Assembly (NCBI RefSeq): GCF_001741865.1
Contig: NZ_CP017147.1
Coordinates: forward strand, 5,571,001-5,635,000
DNA length: 64,000 nucleotides
Direction: 5' to 3'
DNA from: Bosea vaviloviae
GTDB taxonomy: Bacteria > Pseudomonadota > Alphaproteobacteria > Rhizobiales > Beijerinckiaceae
Numbering within the stretch: the stretch's first letter is position 1; every line of letters begins with the position of its first letter. Under the pieces are notes generated by a model. It had not been told where the DNA came from. It saw nothing but the letters and a program-made list of their open reading frames with translations, and ran no database searches. Made by a program: the position numbers and the translations under genes. Below, in pieces: positions 42,974 to 53,358 of the stretch.

Positions 42974-44329
42974 TCAGCGACGCAGGATCTCCTTCAGCGA
43001 GAAACCGGCGAGAGCGCCGATCTCGCGCGCCACACAATCTACCGCGTCGTCGATCTGCTGGTCGCTATGCGTTGCGTTGATGAAGAAGCGCAGCCTCGCG
43101 GCCTTCTCCGGAACGCCTGGCGGCACGATCGGGAAGGCGTTGATCCCCTGGCTGAGCAGCCGTTCGGCAAGGACCAGAGTCGCAACCGTCTCGCCAATGA
43201 TGATTGGCACGACGCCGAAGCCCCAACTCTCACCGGTGTCGAGCCCGGCTGCCACGGCGCGCGCATGGAAGCGCTGTGACTGGCGTTGCAGACGCTCGAC
43301 ACGCTCCGGCTCGCGCTCCATCAGCCCCAGCGCCGCCGTGGAGGCAACGGCCGCCGGTGCCGGCATGCCCACGCTGTAGACGAAGCCAGGCGCCTGGTGC
43401 TTGAGCAGATCGACGACGGCCTCGCAACCGGCGACATAGCCGCCGCAGCTGACGAGGGTCTTCGAGAGCGTACCGAGCCAAAGATCGACCCCGTCCGGCG
43501 CCACCTGCTGATGCTCGAAGATGCCGCGTCCAGCCGTGCCGAGGACGCCGAGCCCATGAGCGTCGTCGATCATCAGCCAGGCGGAGAAGCCCTGCTTGAT
43601 GGCGATCAGGCGGCCGAGATCAGGCCCGTCGCCATCCATCGAGAACAATCCCTCGCTGACGATGAGCACACGCTCGAAGCGATGGCGGTCCGCCGCGAGC
43701 ATCGCTTCGAGCGCGTCGAGATCGTTGTGGGGAAAGAGCCGCCGCGTGCAGCCGGCGAGCTGCGCGCCGACCACGACGCAATTGTGGATCAGGGCATCAT
43801 GGACGAGGAGGTCTTTCGGCCCGAGCAGGGTCGCAATCGTCGAGACCGCCCCGGCATGGCCGGACACGAAGGCAATGCAGTCCTGTGCCTCATAGTTCCG
43901 CGCGATCGCCCGCTCCAACTCGCGATGGACGCTGCGCTCGCCCGCGCTGATCCGGCTGGCGGACACCGAACTGCCGAACTCACCGGCCGCTTTCGCGATG
44001 GCCTGGGTGATCTCGGGATGCCCGTTGAGGCCCAGATAGTCATAGGAGGCGAAGTTGACGACAGGCTTGCCCTCGATGACGGAAACCGCGCCGGCCCTGA
44101 CATCGTGCTGTCGATAATACGGGCTTTGCAATCCGGCGAAGGAGGCGAAGCCGCGCTGGAATTTCATCTGCTGATAGAGCGGATGGTCTTCGAAGGCGAC
44201 GCTGTAGTGCTTCTCCGGCCGGCTTGGACGCGTGGGGGTCACTGGGGCAGCCTTCGGGGTCTTGCTCATCCTCGCCAGCAGATCCGCCAACGCATCATCA
44301 GACAACGGATTGCCGTCGCCCGTGGTCAT
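42974..44329 (-). CDS. Alpha-oxoamine synthase (serine palmitoyltransferase/AONS-like)
   Basis: PLP-dependent enzyme of 451 residues that condenses an amino acid with an acyl thioester with loss of CO2 to give an alpha-amino ketone. Motifs: NFASYDYLGLNGHPEI, GSSVSASRISAGERSVHREL, FVSGHAGAVSTIA, LIVSEGLFSMDGDGPDL, MIDDAHGLGVLG and LGTLSKTLVSCGGY with the PLP lysine Lys290. An N-terminal extension of about 45 residues (LSDDALADLLARMS) is absent from simple AONS enzymes and could dock on the PKS. Its ATG overlaps the PKS stop (ATGA), so it is translationally coupled to the PKS and is the likely chain-release enzyme, as in fumonisin-type pathways. The amino acid substrate is unknown. Confidence 0.92.
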   Translation of the reverse strand: MTTGDGNPLSDDALADLLARMSKTPKAAPVTPTRPSRPEKHYSVAFEDHPLYQQMKFQRGFASFAGLQSPYYRQHDVRAGAVSVIEGKPVVNFASYDYLGLNGHPEITQAIAKAAGEFGSSVSASRISAGERSVHRELERAIARNYEAQDCIAFVSGHAGAVSTIATLLGPKDLLVHDALIHNCVVVGAQLAGCTRRLFPHNDLDALEAMLAADRHRFERVLIVSEGLFSMDGDGPDLGRLIAIKQGFSAWLMIDDAHGLGVLGTAGRGIFEHQQVAPDGVDLWLGTLSKTLVSCGGYVAGCEAVVDLLKHQAPGFVYSVGMPAPAAVASTAALGLMEREPERVERLQRQSQRFHARAVAAGLDTGESWGFGVVPIIIGETVATLVLAERLLSQGINAFPIVPPGVPEKAARLRFFINATHSDQQIDDAVDCVAREIGALAGFSLKEILRR

Positions 44330-47300
44330 CGTGCGACACCGCGATTCGACTTGCGGACCATCTGCTCAAGCTCGCTCGCCTCCTCCTGAGACAATTCCAT
44401 CGTCGAATGCACGCTCGCAAGTCTGACGATCGTCGACTGCATGCTCTCACCCGTGGGTTCTTCGACCTCGCCCTGCGCCTGATTGAGCTGCCCCACGATT
44501 GCGGCGGCCATGTCGCCGAGGTTGCGGTCGCCGGCCCCGACCACCGCAATCTGCACGCCGATCGCCGTCTCGAGCGCCATATGGAGCTCCAGCGCCATCA
44601 GCGAATCGAGGCCGAGCTCGGCCAGGGGGCGTGCGAGGTCGATCTTGCTTTCCGCCATGCGCAGGATCTCCGCCACCTCGCGCCGCAGGATACCGGTGAC
44701 GATCTCGATCGCCTCCTCCCGGTTCTTGCCATGCAGGTCCGCAGCCAGTTCCTCCGTCTGACCGCGCCTGGCCTCGCTGTCGAGAAAGCCCAGATCGATG
44801 AAAGCCGCGCTCCTCAGCAAGGCCAGCTTCTCGGCTCCGCCTCCCGGGGCGATGCCGGAGAGGAACTGAACCGGTGCGATGCTGTTGCCGAGGCTCAGCA
44901 ACCGCCCCAGATGCGCGAGCGCCTCGAAAGAACGCATGGGGACGACTCCGGTCGTCCGGCGCAGGCGCTGTCCGAGTTGCTTGTCGCGAGCGACGATCCC
45001 GACATCCGAGATCGCACCCCAGCCTATCGCCAAAGCCGGCTTTCCGAGTTCGCGGCGGCGGCGCATGAAGCCTTCGAGAAAGCCATTGGCTGCGACATAA
45101 GCGGCCTGCCCCGGGCTGCCCACCAGCGTCGTTGCGGACGAATAAGCCACGAAGAAATCGAGCGGCTGATCACTGGTCGCCTCGTCGAGATTGACGATGC
45201 CGTCCACCTTCGTACGCAGGACAGCCTGGAGGCGCGCGGGCGCGAGATTGGCGATCAGCCCGTCATCGAGATGCACGGCGGCATGAACAACGCCGCGAAG
45301 CGGGCCATGAGCCTCGGTCAGCCGGGTGACGGCTTCTCGCACCGCCGCGGCATCACCGACATCCAGCGCCTCGACGACGATCTGCGTGCCGCTCGCTCGC
45401 ATCTCGGCTAGAAGCGGCGCCAGCGTCTCTTCGACCACCCCACGCCGGGACAACAATGCGATATGCGACGCCCCCTTCCGCGCCAGCCATTGCGCCGTCG
45501 CGAAGCCGAGACCCGCTGTCCCGCCGACAATGGCATAGAGGCCTGGGCTGACCTTATAGGATAACGACGCGATATCGGCACGCGCCGCGGATGGCGGCCG
45601 GATGACGATCTTGCCGACATGCTCGGACGCCTGCATGCTCCGAAACGCCGCGCCGACCTCGTAGGCTTCAAAGCTCCGGTAAGTGAGCGGCCGCAGGGCG
45701 CCGCTTCGGAACGCCTCGGAGAGCTTCGACATCATCTCGCGAACCAGGCCTGGATCGGCTGCGAGCAACTCATCGAGATCAATGCCGCTATAGCCGATGT
45801 TGCGCAGGAAGGGCCGCAGCGCAAGCTGCGTATTGTCCAGGAAATCGCGCTTGCCGAGCTCGAGAAAGCGGCCGAACGGCTTCAGCAGCTTGAAGCTGGC
45901 CAGCATGGCGGAGCCGGCCAGGGAATTGAGCACGATATCGACGCTCCCGACATGCTCCCGGATTTCGCTTGCAAACCGCTCTTGCCGCGAATCGAAAACC
46001 TGATCCGCGCCGGCGGCCTTGGCGATGGCGCGCCGCGCTTCGTTGCTGGCCGTGCCCAGAGCCCGCGCCCGATGCAGCCTAGCGATCTGGATGGCCGCAA
46101 GGCCGACCCCGCCGGCCGCGCCATGCACCAGCACGTCGTCTCCCGGGCGAATATGGCCCCGCTCCACGAGGGCGTACCAGGCGGTCGCGAAGACGACGGG
46201 AATCGTCGCCGCCGCCTCCAGATCGAGCGTGTCGGGAACAGGGAAGAAATGCCAGTCCGGGCAGACAATATGCGAAGCGAAGGCGCCTGCGGCAAAGCCC
46301 ATCACCGCATCGCCCGGGCGGTGCTGCGTCACTCCGGCTCCGACCCGTACAACCCGCCCCGAGCATTCGAAGCCGAGCGCGGCGCGCGTCAATCCGGCGC
46401 CGAGCAGATCGTCGTCCAGAACGCCTAGCCCGACCATCACGTCGCGGTAGTTCAGGCCTGCCGCGACGACCTCGACCTCGATCTCGCCGTCCACGGGCGC
46501 ACGGCGAGGCTGCCTGTGCCACTCGAAGCCATCCAGCCCCACGCCATCGGCGAAGTGCAGCACAGCGCGCTCGTCCTGGCGAAGGGGCGTGTCGCTGAGC
46601 ATGCCGCGCCTGATGCGGTTGACCTCGATACCGGTCGGCGTGATCCGCAACTCACGCTCGGCATCATCGAGCGACAAGATCTCGCTGAGGCGCGCGGCCA
46701 CCGAGGCGCTTTCGACATCGACCAGCCGCAGGTCGATCTCCGGAAACTCATTGATCGCGACCCGCATGAACGCCCAGACGCCGGCATCCTCGCCGGCACG
46801 GCCCATGGTGCCGGCGCGCGCGGCCTCGGTCAGGACGACCATTCGGCAGGGGCGCTCGACGCCGCCCAGCAGCTTCAACAGCGCGGCCAACGCCTCGATG
46901 CGGGTGGCAAGCCTGCCGCACGGCGTCCTACCCTGCGCCTCCGGCGCGACCACGACCGTCGCACGCTCGCCCGCCGGCAGCGCAGCGAGCCAGGAGTCCA
47001 GCGCGTCGATCTGGTCCCGATCGAAGGCTTGCGCCGTCGGCAACCCGTATCGAGCGCGGAGATCGCCGCCTGCAGGCTCTGCCACGATCGCAATGTGGTC
47101 TGGCTTCGCCTCGGGAGCCTCACGCCCGCCCGCCCGGGCGCTGGCCAGATTGAGGCCCCCCTCGCCCGTCTGGTGCGTGACGATGTCGGTAGCGCGGGCC
47201 GCCTCAAGACGCTGCTGAAGCATATCTGGAACACCGCGGCTGGGACCCTCCCGATCCTGCCAGACAGCAGGGGTCGAGGCGCCAAGCAGGAATGCCAGGT

Positions 47301-50300
47301 ACAGGTCGTCGCTGGGCTCCGCGAGCAAGATCGGCGCAGCCTCAGTCAGAAGGTCGAGCGCACCACTCACTGCCGCATCATTCGTCGCGTGGAACGGCGA
47401 GAGCGGCATGCTGAAGCCGATCAGGGCGTCGAAGCCTGCGAAGACGCTCTTCTCGCTACCGTCGAGAACGAGGATATCGAAAAGGCTTCCGACTCCGGGC
47501 CAATGCCGTTGCTCTTCGGCTCTTGCAGCGTTCGCGACGGCGAGCGTCACGGAAATCCTGCCCTGCTGCACCAACGCGACCAAGGCTTCGGTCAAACCAC
47601 CGTTCCAGTCGCCGGCCACGAGAACCCGTAGCTTTCGTGGAGCCGACGCCGTCCACGCAGCGAGCGCCCCCGTAACCACGCGACGCAACGGGACCGAAAG
47701 GGTGCACAGGCTCCACTGGTCGTAAGCGAAGCTGGAAGACCGCAGTCCCGCCTTGCCTGTCCGCAGAAACTCCCCGGCTTCGCTCAGCGCCTGCGCCGCA
47801 AGCCGTATCTCCCGGTTCGCACGGGGGAAGCGCTGCAGCAGCGTGCCGAGGATCACTTCCGGGGACGGTATGGCGAAGACCTGCGACAGGCGCGTTCCAT
47901 CGGCCGTGCTGTCCAGGCCGCCAGCCATCGCCAGAATGTCGCGCGCCATTCCAAGGAGAGGCTGGGCCGCCGGCGCTATGGTGCGATCGGCCGCGATTCC
48001 CGCAAAGCTGTTGTCCCCGCCGGCCGGCAGCAACGCCTGGCAGAGTGTCCATGCCAGGGATACGGAGAAAGCCTTGAGCAGCAATCCGACCTGCCGGGTT
48101 TCCTCCGACCGGCTCGTGCCGTCGTCTTCCCCAACGATTTTGGCCGCAGGCAAGGAAAGCGCACCGATCGCGATGCTTTCCTCCCGAAAGGTCCGTTCCG
48201 CCATGAACGGCTTGACCAGGTGCACCGATCGGAAGACCGCCTCCTCGATCGAGGCGACGAGGGCGCCATCCGTGTCGAGCAGCGCCACCGAGAGGGTCTT
48301 GAAGCGCTCCGTTTCCCGCAGCAGCTTCGTCACCGAATGCGTTATCGCCGTCCCCGGTTTCCAGATGCGGATGCGCCGGAACCGGATCGGCAGATACGCC
48401 TTGCGTTCGCCGTCCCGCTGAGGACGCGCCAGGAACAGGCCGTGAAAGCTCCCGTCCAGCGAAATCGGATGAAGAACATGCAGGTCGTCATAGGCGCCGA
48501 CGCCGCCTGCCGGAACGATCAGACGGCTTTCACCGACGGTCTCGTCCCGATGCGTCGAGGTAACGATGCGGAACCGTGGTCCGTAACCCAGGCCAGCGCG
48601 CTCGGCCGCCGCATAGATTTCCACCGCTTCACTGTGGATGGGTTCGACGACTTTCGGAATCTCAGGCAGTAGCGTCCCGGCGAAGCCCGGCCCGCGCCGG
48701 AGCGTTCCGCGGGCGTGCAGGAGCCAATCATTGCCGGCGAAGCGCCGGCGGCTCCAGATCTCGACGGTTTCGGTATGCTCGAAATAGCGGGTCGAAACCT
48801 CGCGGGTCTCGTCATCGCCAAATGTCATCGCCCTGGTGATATCGAACTCGCCGAGTTCGAGCGGGACCGATCCCATCATGTCGCCGCCGGCAGCCAACGC
48901 CATCTCGATCAGCGCGGAAGCAGGCAGGACGACGCCGCCATCGACCCTGTGATCGTCGAGGTAAGGCAGAAGAACCGGATCGAGCAGGTTGCGCCATTCG
49001 AGAGAACCATCCGAGACGCGGGCGCCGAGGAGCGGATGCAGCGGCTCGCTCGCGATCAGGCGGCCATGGGCGCTCAGGGCCTCCGAAGTCGCCTCGAAGC
49101 GATACTCCCCCATCTGGAAAGGATAGGGCGGCAGGGGCTCGATGCCGCGCGGCGCATCGCCGAAGACGGCCACCGTGTCGTGCTGCAGCCCATGGGCCGC
49201 GATCCGCGCGGCGATCCCCCGGATCGGATCCTGCGCTTCCGGATCGCTCACAGATAACGTCTGCAACAGCGGGTTCTGCGCGTCCCGCGTCCGCAAGGTA
49301 TCCGAGATCGACCCCAGCAGGATGGCGCGTGGCGCCAGCTCTATGACGGCCGCCTCGGGATATGCGGCCAAAGCCGCTTCCACCGCTTCGACGAAACGAA
49401 CGGGACGGCGGATATTGTCCCACCAATAGCGTGCATCGAGTTCGTCATGAGCCAGGGGCCGGCCGGTCACGGTCGAGAAGAGCGGCGTATTCGCTACGGA
49501 CGCGGCGAAGCCTGACAGATCCTCGATGATTTTCGCTTCCACGCCATCGAGCGCTCTGGAGTGGAAGGGATAGTCGACATTCAGCAGCACGCTCGCCACC
49601 CGGCGCTGCCGCGCGAGTTGGGCGATGGCGGCAATCTGGTCGGCAGGGCCCGAGAGGGTTACCGAGGCCGCGCTGTTATAGGCGGCGAAATCGACGGCGG
49701 GCGCGCCTGCCCCGTCGATCAGATCCTGAACCGATGCCGGGTCTGTCGCCAGCACCAACATGCGCCCCATGCCACGCACGAATTCCTGGTGCTCGCTCCT
49801 GATCTGCAGGATGCGGAGCGCATCGGCCCTGGAGATGAAGCCGCAGCACTCGGCCGCGGCGATCTCGCCGACGCTGTGCCCGATCACGGCCAGAGGCTCG
49901 ACGCCATACTGCTTGAGAACCGCCGACAGGGCCGATTGGACGGCGAAAATCAAGGGCTGGGCGACAGAGGTCTGCTCGAGTTGCTCCATTGAGACGCCAT
50001 CGCGGAGACGCTCCGCGATCGACCAGCCCGCGAGGGGTTGGTAGAGATGGTCGATCTCGTCGATCTCCCGCCGGAAGGCTGCGTTGCTCTGATAGGCGAG
50101 CTTGCCCATCTGCGGGTATTGCCCGCCATTGCCGCTGAAGACGAAGATTGCGCGGCGCGGCGTGCCATGGACGGTCGCGCTGGAGGCTCGACTGTGCTGC
50201 AGCGCCCCCCCGCCGAACGCATGAAGAGCCTCAGCAGCGTCGCGCGTCGCGTCGCCCAAAGGCGACAGCGGGATTGCCAGCCGGTGCGGCATGAGCTCGT

Positions 50301-51765
50301 GCTGATAAGCGAGAGCACTCGCGACCTGCGGCGCCTTGAGCCCCGAAGCAAGGACCCTCGCAATTTGATGCGCACGGAGCTGCAAGGCCTCCGCCGTGCT
50401 TGCCGAGACGAGCAGCACTTCGGCCTCGCGTTTCCATAGCGGTCGCGCCGCGATGACCTTCGCCACAGAGGCCGAACGAAGGATCGCATGACCGTTGGTG
50501 CCGCCGAAGCCGTAATTGCAGACGCCGGCGAAGATGCTGCCCTCGCGGGCCGACACCGGCAGCGCGCCGGTAATCGGTGTGAGGTTCAGCCCCTCGAAAT
50601 CGATTGCACTATGCCGGCTGCCGGCAAACAAGGACCGAGGCACCACGCCATGCTCGAGCGCCATGCTGGCCTTCAAAAGCGCCGCTAGCCCTGAAGCCGC
50701 CTCCAGGTGACCGATATTCGATTTGACCGAGCCAATCGGCAGAGGTGCGGAGCGCCGTTTCCCCAGCCCCTCACCAATCGCGGCAGCCTCGATGGGGTCG
50801 CCGATCTTCGTTCCGGTCCCGTGCGCCTCGACGAAGGCGAGGTTTTCGGGGTCTATCTGCGCCGCCGCATAGACAGTCTCGATGAGCTGCTGCTGTGATT
50901 GTTGCGAAGGCAGCGAAATGCCGTTCGTACGACCATCGGAATTCGTAGCGGCGGCGACGACGATGCTGCGCACACGCCGGCCCGGCACGGATGCGTCGGA
51001 TAATCGCTGCAGAACCAGAACGACCGCGCCCTCTGAGCGAACATAGCCATCAGCCTCGTCGGAAAACGGCCGGCAGAGCCCGGTCGGCGAAAGCATGCGC
51101 GCTTGCGAAAAGCCGATGAACGGCACCGGCGAAAGCAGCATATTCACGCCGCCGACGATCGCCATGTCGACATCGCCGGCGCGCAGGGCAGCCATCGCCT
51201 GGGCAAGCGCGACGAAGGAGGAGGAGCACGCCGTGTCGACGGTGAAGCTCGGACCTTTCAGATCGAAGACATAAGATACCCTGTTTGCGAAGATCGACAG
51301 GGCATTGCCAGTCATGAAATGGCTGCCGATCACCGCCGGATCGAACGCCCCCACGCTTTGATAATCAGCGGCCGATGCGCCGACATACACGCCCACATTC
51401 TGGCCGGCCACGGATGAGGGCGGCAAACCGGCATCCTCAAACGCCCGCCAGGTCGCGCAGAGCAGCAGGCGCTGCTGCGGATCCATCTGCTGCGCCTCTC
51501 GCGGCGAAATGCCAAAAGGGATGGGATCGAACGCAAAGGCGTCGTCGAGATAGCCACCCGCAAACGTATAGGAGAAACCGGCTGTCGGCTTGCCGGGCCT
51601 CAGGAAGCGCTCGACATTCCACCGCCCATGGGGACGCGGCGAGATCACATTGCGCTCTGCCAGTAATAACTTCCAGAATTCTTCGAGCGAGCTCGCCCCC
51701 GGAAGTATACAGGAGGCGCCGAAGATGGCTACCTCCTCGGCAGGCGGCTGGATTGAACGAGGCAT
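44326..51765 (-). CDS. Type I highly reducing polyketide synthase (KS-AT-DH-degenerate MT-ER-KR-ACP)
   Basis: One-module PKS of 2479 residues. KS (about 10-430): Cys180 in VDTACSSS, EAHGTGT and SNIGHLEA. AT (about 530-830): Ser631 in GHSVGE, with YPFHS, suggesting malonyl-CoA. DH (about 910-1190): His939 in DHRVDGGVVLP and Asp1104 in SLDGSFHG. A long middle region (about 1230-1700) looks like a degenerate methyltransferase/structural part (LVAGDWNGGLTEAL). ER (about 1735-2055): VHGAAGGVGLAAIQIA. KR (about 2075-2290): GGTAGLGFA, YSSATT and AAYVAANGFLEG. ACP: Ser2388 in LGLDSLMALELH, then a 60-residue tail. With every reducing domain and one module it probably works iteratively to make a saturated chain. 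No thioesterase is present; release by the coupled oxoamine synthase is inferred. The ATG at 51765 precedes the KS by about ten residues. Confidence 0.95.
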   Translation of the reverse strand: MPRSIQPPAEEVAIFGASCILPGASSLEEFWKLLLAERNVISPRPHGRWNVERFLRPGKPTAGFSYTFAGGYLDDAFAFDPIPFGISPREAQQMDPQQRLLLCATWRAFEDAGLPPSSVAGQNVGVYVGASAADYQSVGAFDPAVIGSHFMTGNALSIFANRVSYVFDLKGPSFTVDTACSSSFVALAQAMAALRAGDVDMAIVGGVNMLLSPVPFIGFSQARMLSPTGLCRPFSDEADGYVRSEGAVVLVLQRLSDASVPGRRVRSIVVAAATNSDGRTNGISLPSQQSQQQLIETVYAAAQIDPENLAFVEAHGTGTKIGDPIEAAAIGEGLGKRRSAPLPIGSVKSNIGHLEAASGLAALLKASMALEHGVVPRSLFAGSRHSAIDFEGLNLTPITGALPVSAREGSIFAGVCNYGFGGTNGHAILRSASVAKVIAARPLWKREAEVLLVSASTAEALQLRAHQIARVLASGLKAPQVASALAYQHELMPHRLAIPLSPLGDATRDAAEALHAFGGGALQHSRASSATVHGTPRRAIFVFSGNGGQYPQMGKLAYQSNAAFRREIDEIDHLYQPLAGWSIAERLRDGVSMEQLEQTSVAQPLIFAVQSALSAVLKQYGVEPLAVIGHSVGEIAAAECCGFISRADALRILQIRSEHQEFVRGMGRMLVLATDPASVQDLIDGAGAPAVDFAAYNSAASVTLSGPADQIAAIAQLARQRRVASVLLNVDYPFHSRALDGVEAKIIEDLSGFAASVANTPLFSTVTGRPLAHDELDARYWWDNIRRPVRFVEAVEAALAAYPEAAVIELAPRAILLGSISDTLRTRDAQNPLLQTLSVSDPEAQDPIRGIAARIAAHGLQHDTVAVFGDAPRGIEPLPPYPFQMGEYRFEATSEALSAHGRLIASEPLHPLLGARVSDGSLEWRNLLDPVLLPYLDDHRVDGGVVLPASALIEMALAAGGDMMGSVPLELGEFDITRAMTFGDDETREVSTRYFEHTETVEIWSRRRFAGNDWLLHARGTLRRGPGFAGTLLPEIPKVVEPIHSEAVEIYAAAERAGLGYGPRFRIVTSTHRDETVGESRLIVPAGGVGAYDDLHVLHPISLDGSFHGLFLARPQRDGERKAYLPIRFRRIRIWKPGTAITHSVTKLLRETERFKTLSVALLDTDGALVASIEEAVFRSVHLVKPFMAERTFREESIAIGALSLPAAKIVGEDDGTSRSEETRQVGLLLKAFSVSLAWTLCQALLPAGGDNSFAGIAADRTIAPAAQPLLGMARDILAMAGGLDSTADGTRLSQVFAIPSPEVILGTLLQRFPRANREIRLAAQALSEAGEFLRTGKAGLRSSSFAYDQWSLCTLSVPLRRVVTGALAAWTASAPRKLRVLVAGDWNGGLTEALVALVQQGRISVTLAVANAARAEEQRHWPGVGSLFDILVLDGSEKSVFAGFDALIGFSMPLSPFHATNDAAVSGALDLLTEAAPILLAEPSDDLYLAFLLGASTPAVWQDREGPSRGVPDMLQQRLEAARATDIVTHQTGEGGLNLASARAGGREAPEAKPDHIAIVAEPAGGDLRARYGLPTAQAFDRDQIDALDSWLAALPAGERATVVVAPEAQGRTPCGRLATRIEALAALLKLLGGVERPCRMVVLTEAARAGTMGRAGEDAGVWAFMRVAINEFPEIDLRLVDVESASVAARLSEILSLDDAERELRITPTGIEVNRIRRGMLSDTPLRQDERAVLHFADGVGLDGFEWHRQPRRAPVDGEIEVEVVAAGLNYRDVMVGLGVLDDDLLGAGLTRAALGFECSGRVVRVGAGVTQHRPGDAVMGFAAGAFASHIVCPDWHFFPVPDTLDLEAAATIPVVFATAWYALVERGHIRPGDDVLVHGAAGGVGLAAIQIARLHRARALGTASNEARRAIAKAAGADQVFDSRQERFASEIREHVGSVDIVLNSLAGSAMLASFKLLKPFGRFLELGKRDFLDNTQLALRPFLRNIGYSGIDLDELLAADPGLVREMMSKLSEAFRSGALRPLTYRSFEAYEVGAAFRSMQASEHVGKIVIRPPSAARADIASLSYKVSPGLYAIVGGTAGLGFATAQWLARKGASHIALLSRRGVVEETLAPLLAEMRASGTQIVVEALDVGDAAAVREAVTRLTEAHGPLRGVVHAAVHLDDGLIANLAPARLQAVLRTKVDGIVNLDEATSDQPLDFFVAYSSATTLVGSPGQAAYVAANGFLEGFMRRRRELGKPALAIGWGAISDVGIVARDKQLGQRLRRTTGVVPMRSFEALAHLGRLLSLGNSIAPVQFLSGIAPGGGAEKLALLRSAAFIDLGFLDSEARRGQTEELAADLHGKNREEAIEIVTGILRREVAEILRMAESKIDLARPLAELGLDSLMALELHMALETAIGVQIAVVGAGDRNLGDMAAAIVGQLNQAQGEVEEPTGESMQSTIVRLASVHSTMELSQEEASELEQMVRKSNRGVAR

Positions 51766-51935
51766 GAAGTTACCGAGCTGTCCTGGCGTCTCTCTCAATC
51801 GCAACCGATCGGTCGCCCCCGTCCCGACATTGACCAGCCGTTCAACTGACCGATAAGCAAAAGAGCGGCCAATGACAATCCGCGAAAAACGGGCTTCTCT
51901 CAACCGGCGGTTTTCTTCGAGGACAACAACGCCAG

Positions 51936-53213
51936 CTAACGCCCCCCCTCGCTCTCGATCATTCGAATGAAGGCCGAGAGTGTCGCGAAATACTCGCTCC
52001 ACGTGTAGGGAGAAAAGTCCCGGGAGAGGCGTGTCGGCGCCGCGTTGTCGTCCATGAAACGCAGAATCGCCTTTTCCCAACCAGGGCCGTCGATCGGATC
52101 GACGAAAACCGTCGCGGGATGGGCGACTTCGCGATGCGCGGGGATGTCAGACGCCACCACGGGCGTACCGACCGAAGCGGCCTCGACAACCGGCAAGCCG
52201 AATCCTTCGATGAACGAGGGCATGAGCAAAGCGTGGGCACCGCTGATCAATCGCTTCAGCGCTGGCGTCGAAAGGCCACTGACGATGTGAATATGCGCGC
52301 TGACCGCGCCGGAACGCTGCATTCCGTCGCGAATCTGCTGTCCCTGCCAGCCCGCTGCCCCTGCGACGACCAGATGAGGCGTCGCTTGTCCGAGCTTGCG
52401 GTGGAGACGCTTCCAGACCTCGAGCAGCAATGCGTGGTTCTTGCGCGGCTCGATGGCTCCGCACACCACAAAGTAAGCAATGCCGGCGAGTGCGGGCTCT
52501 GGATCGGGCGGCTCGCGAAACAGCGCCGGCACGGGCAATGGCAGTGCAAGCGTCGGCAGCGCATGCGCTCCCCGGCGGCCCAGCTCCGCTTGGACAGCGG
52601 CCTGCGCAGTGCGGGTCGTCACGATCACGCCCGCAGCGCGCCGCGCCGTTTGGTCGACCATGGCCGAGTGCCCCTTCGCCGCGGTCGCCGACACGTATTC
52701 GGGCGTTTCCAGGGGGATCACGTCATGCAGCATGAAGATCGGCCGTATGTCGGGACGGCGGTCCAGCCAGCGCAGCAGGAGCGGAAATGCGAGCCCGATC
52801 TGCCCGATATTGACATAAACCGTACCGGGCTTGAGCGCGTCGCTGTCGCCCAATCCGAACCCGGTCGCCCGCAGCAACGACGTCATCCTTTGCGCAAGAG
52901 CAAGGGAACTGCCCGCAGGCCGCCGCGAGGGAGCCGCCTGGCCTTGCAGGCGCAGCTTCAGATGGCTCCAGGCTTCGTCCTCGTCATGCCGCTTGTTTTC
53001 GGACCAAAGCTCCTCCAGCCGGGTCAATCCGCGCAGAACGCGCTCCCGTGGAAAAGCCCGGACACCCCAGGCCGTCGGAAGCAACGCGCAGCATTCTTCG
53101 CTCGAATCCTGGAAGAAATGGCGTGCATAAGCCAGTTCTACCCGGTCGATTCCGCGAGGAGTCAGCGACAACGGTCCGAGGAACAATCGTGTCGCATCAT
53201 ACGCGATCGGCAC
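51936..53213 (-). CDS. Glycosyltransferase family 4 (GT-B fold), second copy
   Basis: Glycosyltransferase of 425 residues. Segments: RGIDRVELAYARHFF, FMLHDVIPLETPEY, then YFVVCGAIEPRKNHALLLEVW and MPSFIEGFGLPVVEAASVG (E-x7-E-type motif) and ASDIPAHREVAHPA. The start is a GTG at 53213. It stands 170 bases upstream of the PKS on the same strand; that gap has no other gene and may hold the PKS promoter. Similar in outline to the glycosyltransferase at 41377 but clearly divergent. Donor sugar and acceptor unknown. Confidence 0.9.
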   Translation of the reverse strand: MPIAYDATRLFLGPLSLTPRGIDRVELAYARHFFQDSSEECCALLPTAWGVRAFPRERVLRGLTRLEELWSENKRHDEDEAWSHLKLRLQGQAAPSRRPAGSSLALAQRMTSLLRATGFGLGDSDALKPGTVYVNIGQIGLAFPLLLRWLDRRPDIRPIFMLHDVIPLETPEYVSATAAKGHSAMVDQTARRAAGVIVTTRTAQAAVQAELGRRGAHALPTLALPLPVPALFREPPDPEPALAGIAYFVVCGAIEPRKNHALLLEVWKRLHRKLGQATPHLVVAGAAGWQGQQIRDGMQRSGAVSAHIHIVSGLSTPALKRLISGAHALLMPSFIEGFGLPVVEAASVGTPVVASDIPAHREVAHPATVFVDPIDGPGWEKAILRFMDDNAAPTRLSRDFSPYTWSEYFATLSAFIRMIESEGGR

Positions 53214-53358
53214 AGCGCGGTCCTACTTTACGGTGGGCTGAACAGGGTTGGGGTCGACGTGGATCGCGTCTCAAGAATGGGGACTTTAGCTGCAGCATAT
53301 TCGTCGTGGTTCGTGCGCGCCGCGACACCCTTGAAACGGTCGCCATGCTCAGTGATAG

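Noticed and set aside
42974..44329. 8-amino-7-oxononanoate synthase (bioF) or 5-aminolevulinate synthase (hemA)
   Set aside because: The N-terminal extension, the stop-start overlap with a PKS and the absence of biotin or heme genes nearby favour a dedicated chain-release oxoamine synthase.
44326..51765. Modular PKS with further modules in the window
   Set aside because: Only one KS and one ACP occur in the protein, and no other KS was found in 64 kb, so an iterative single module is the simplest reading.
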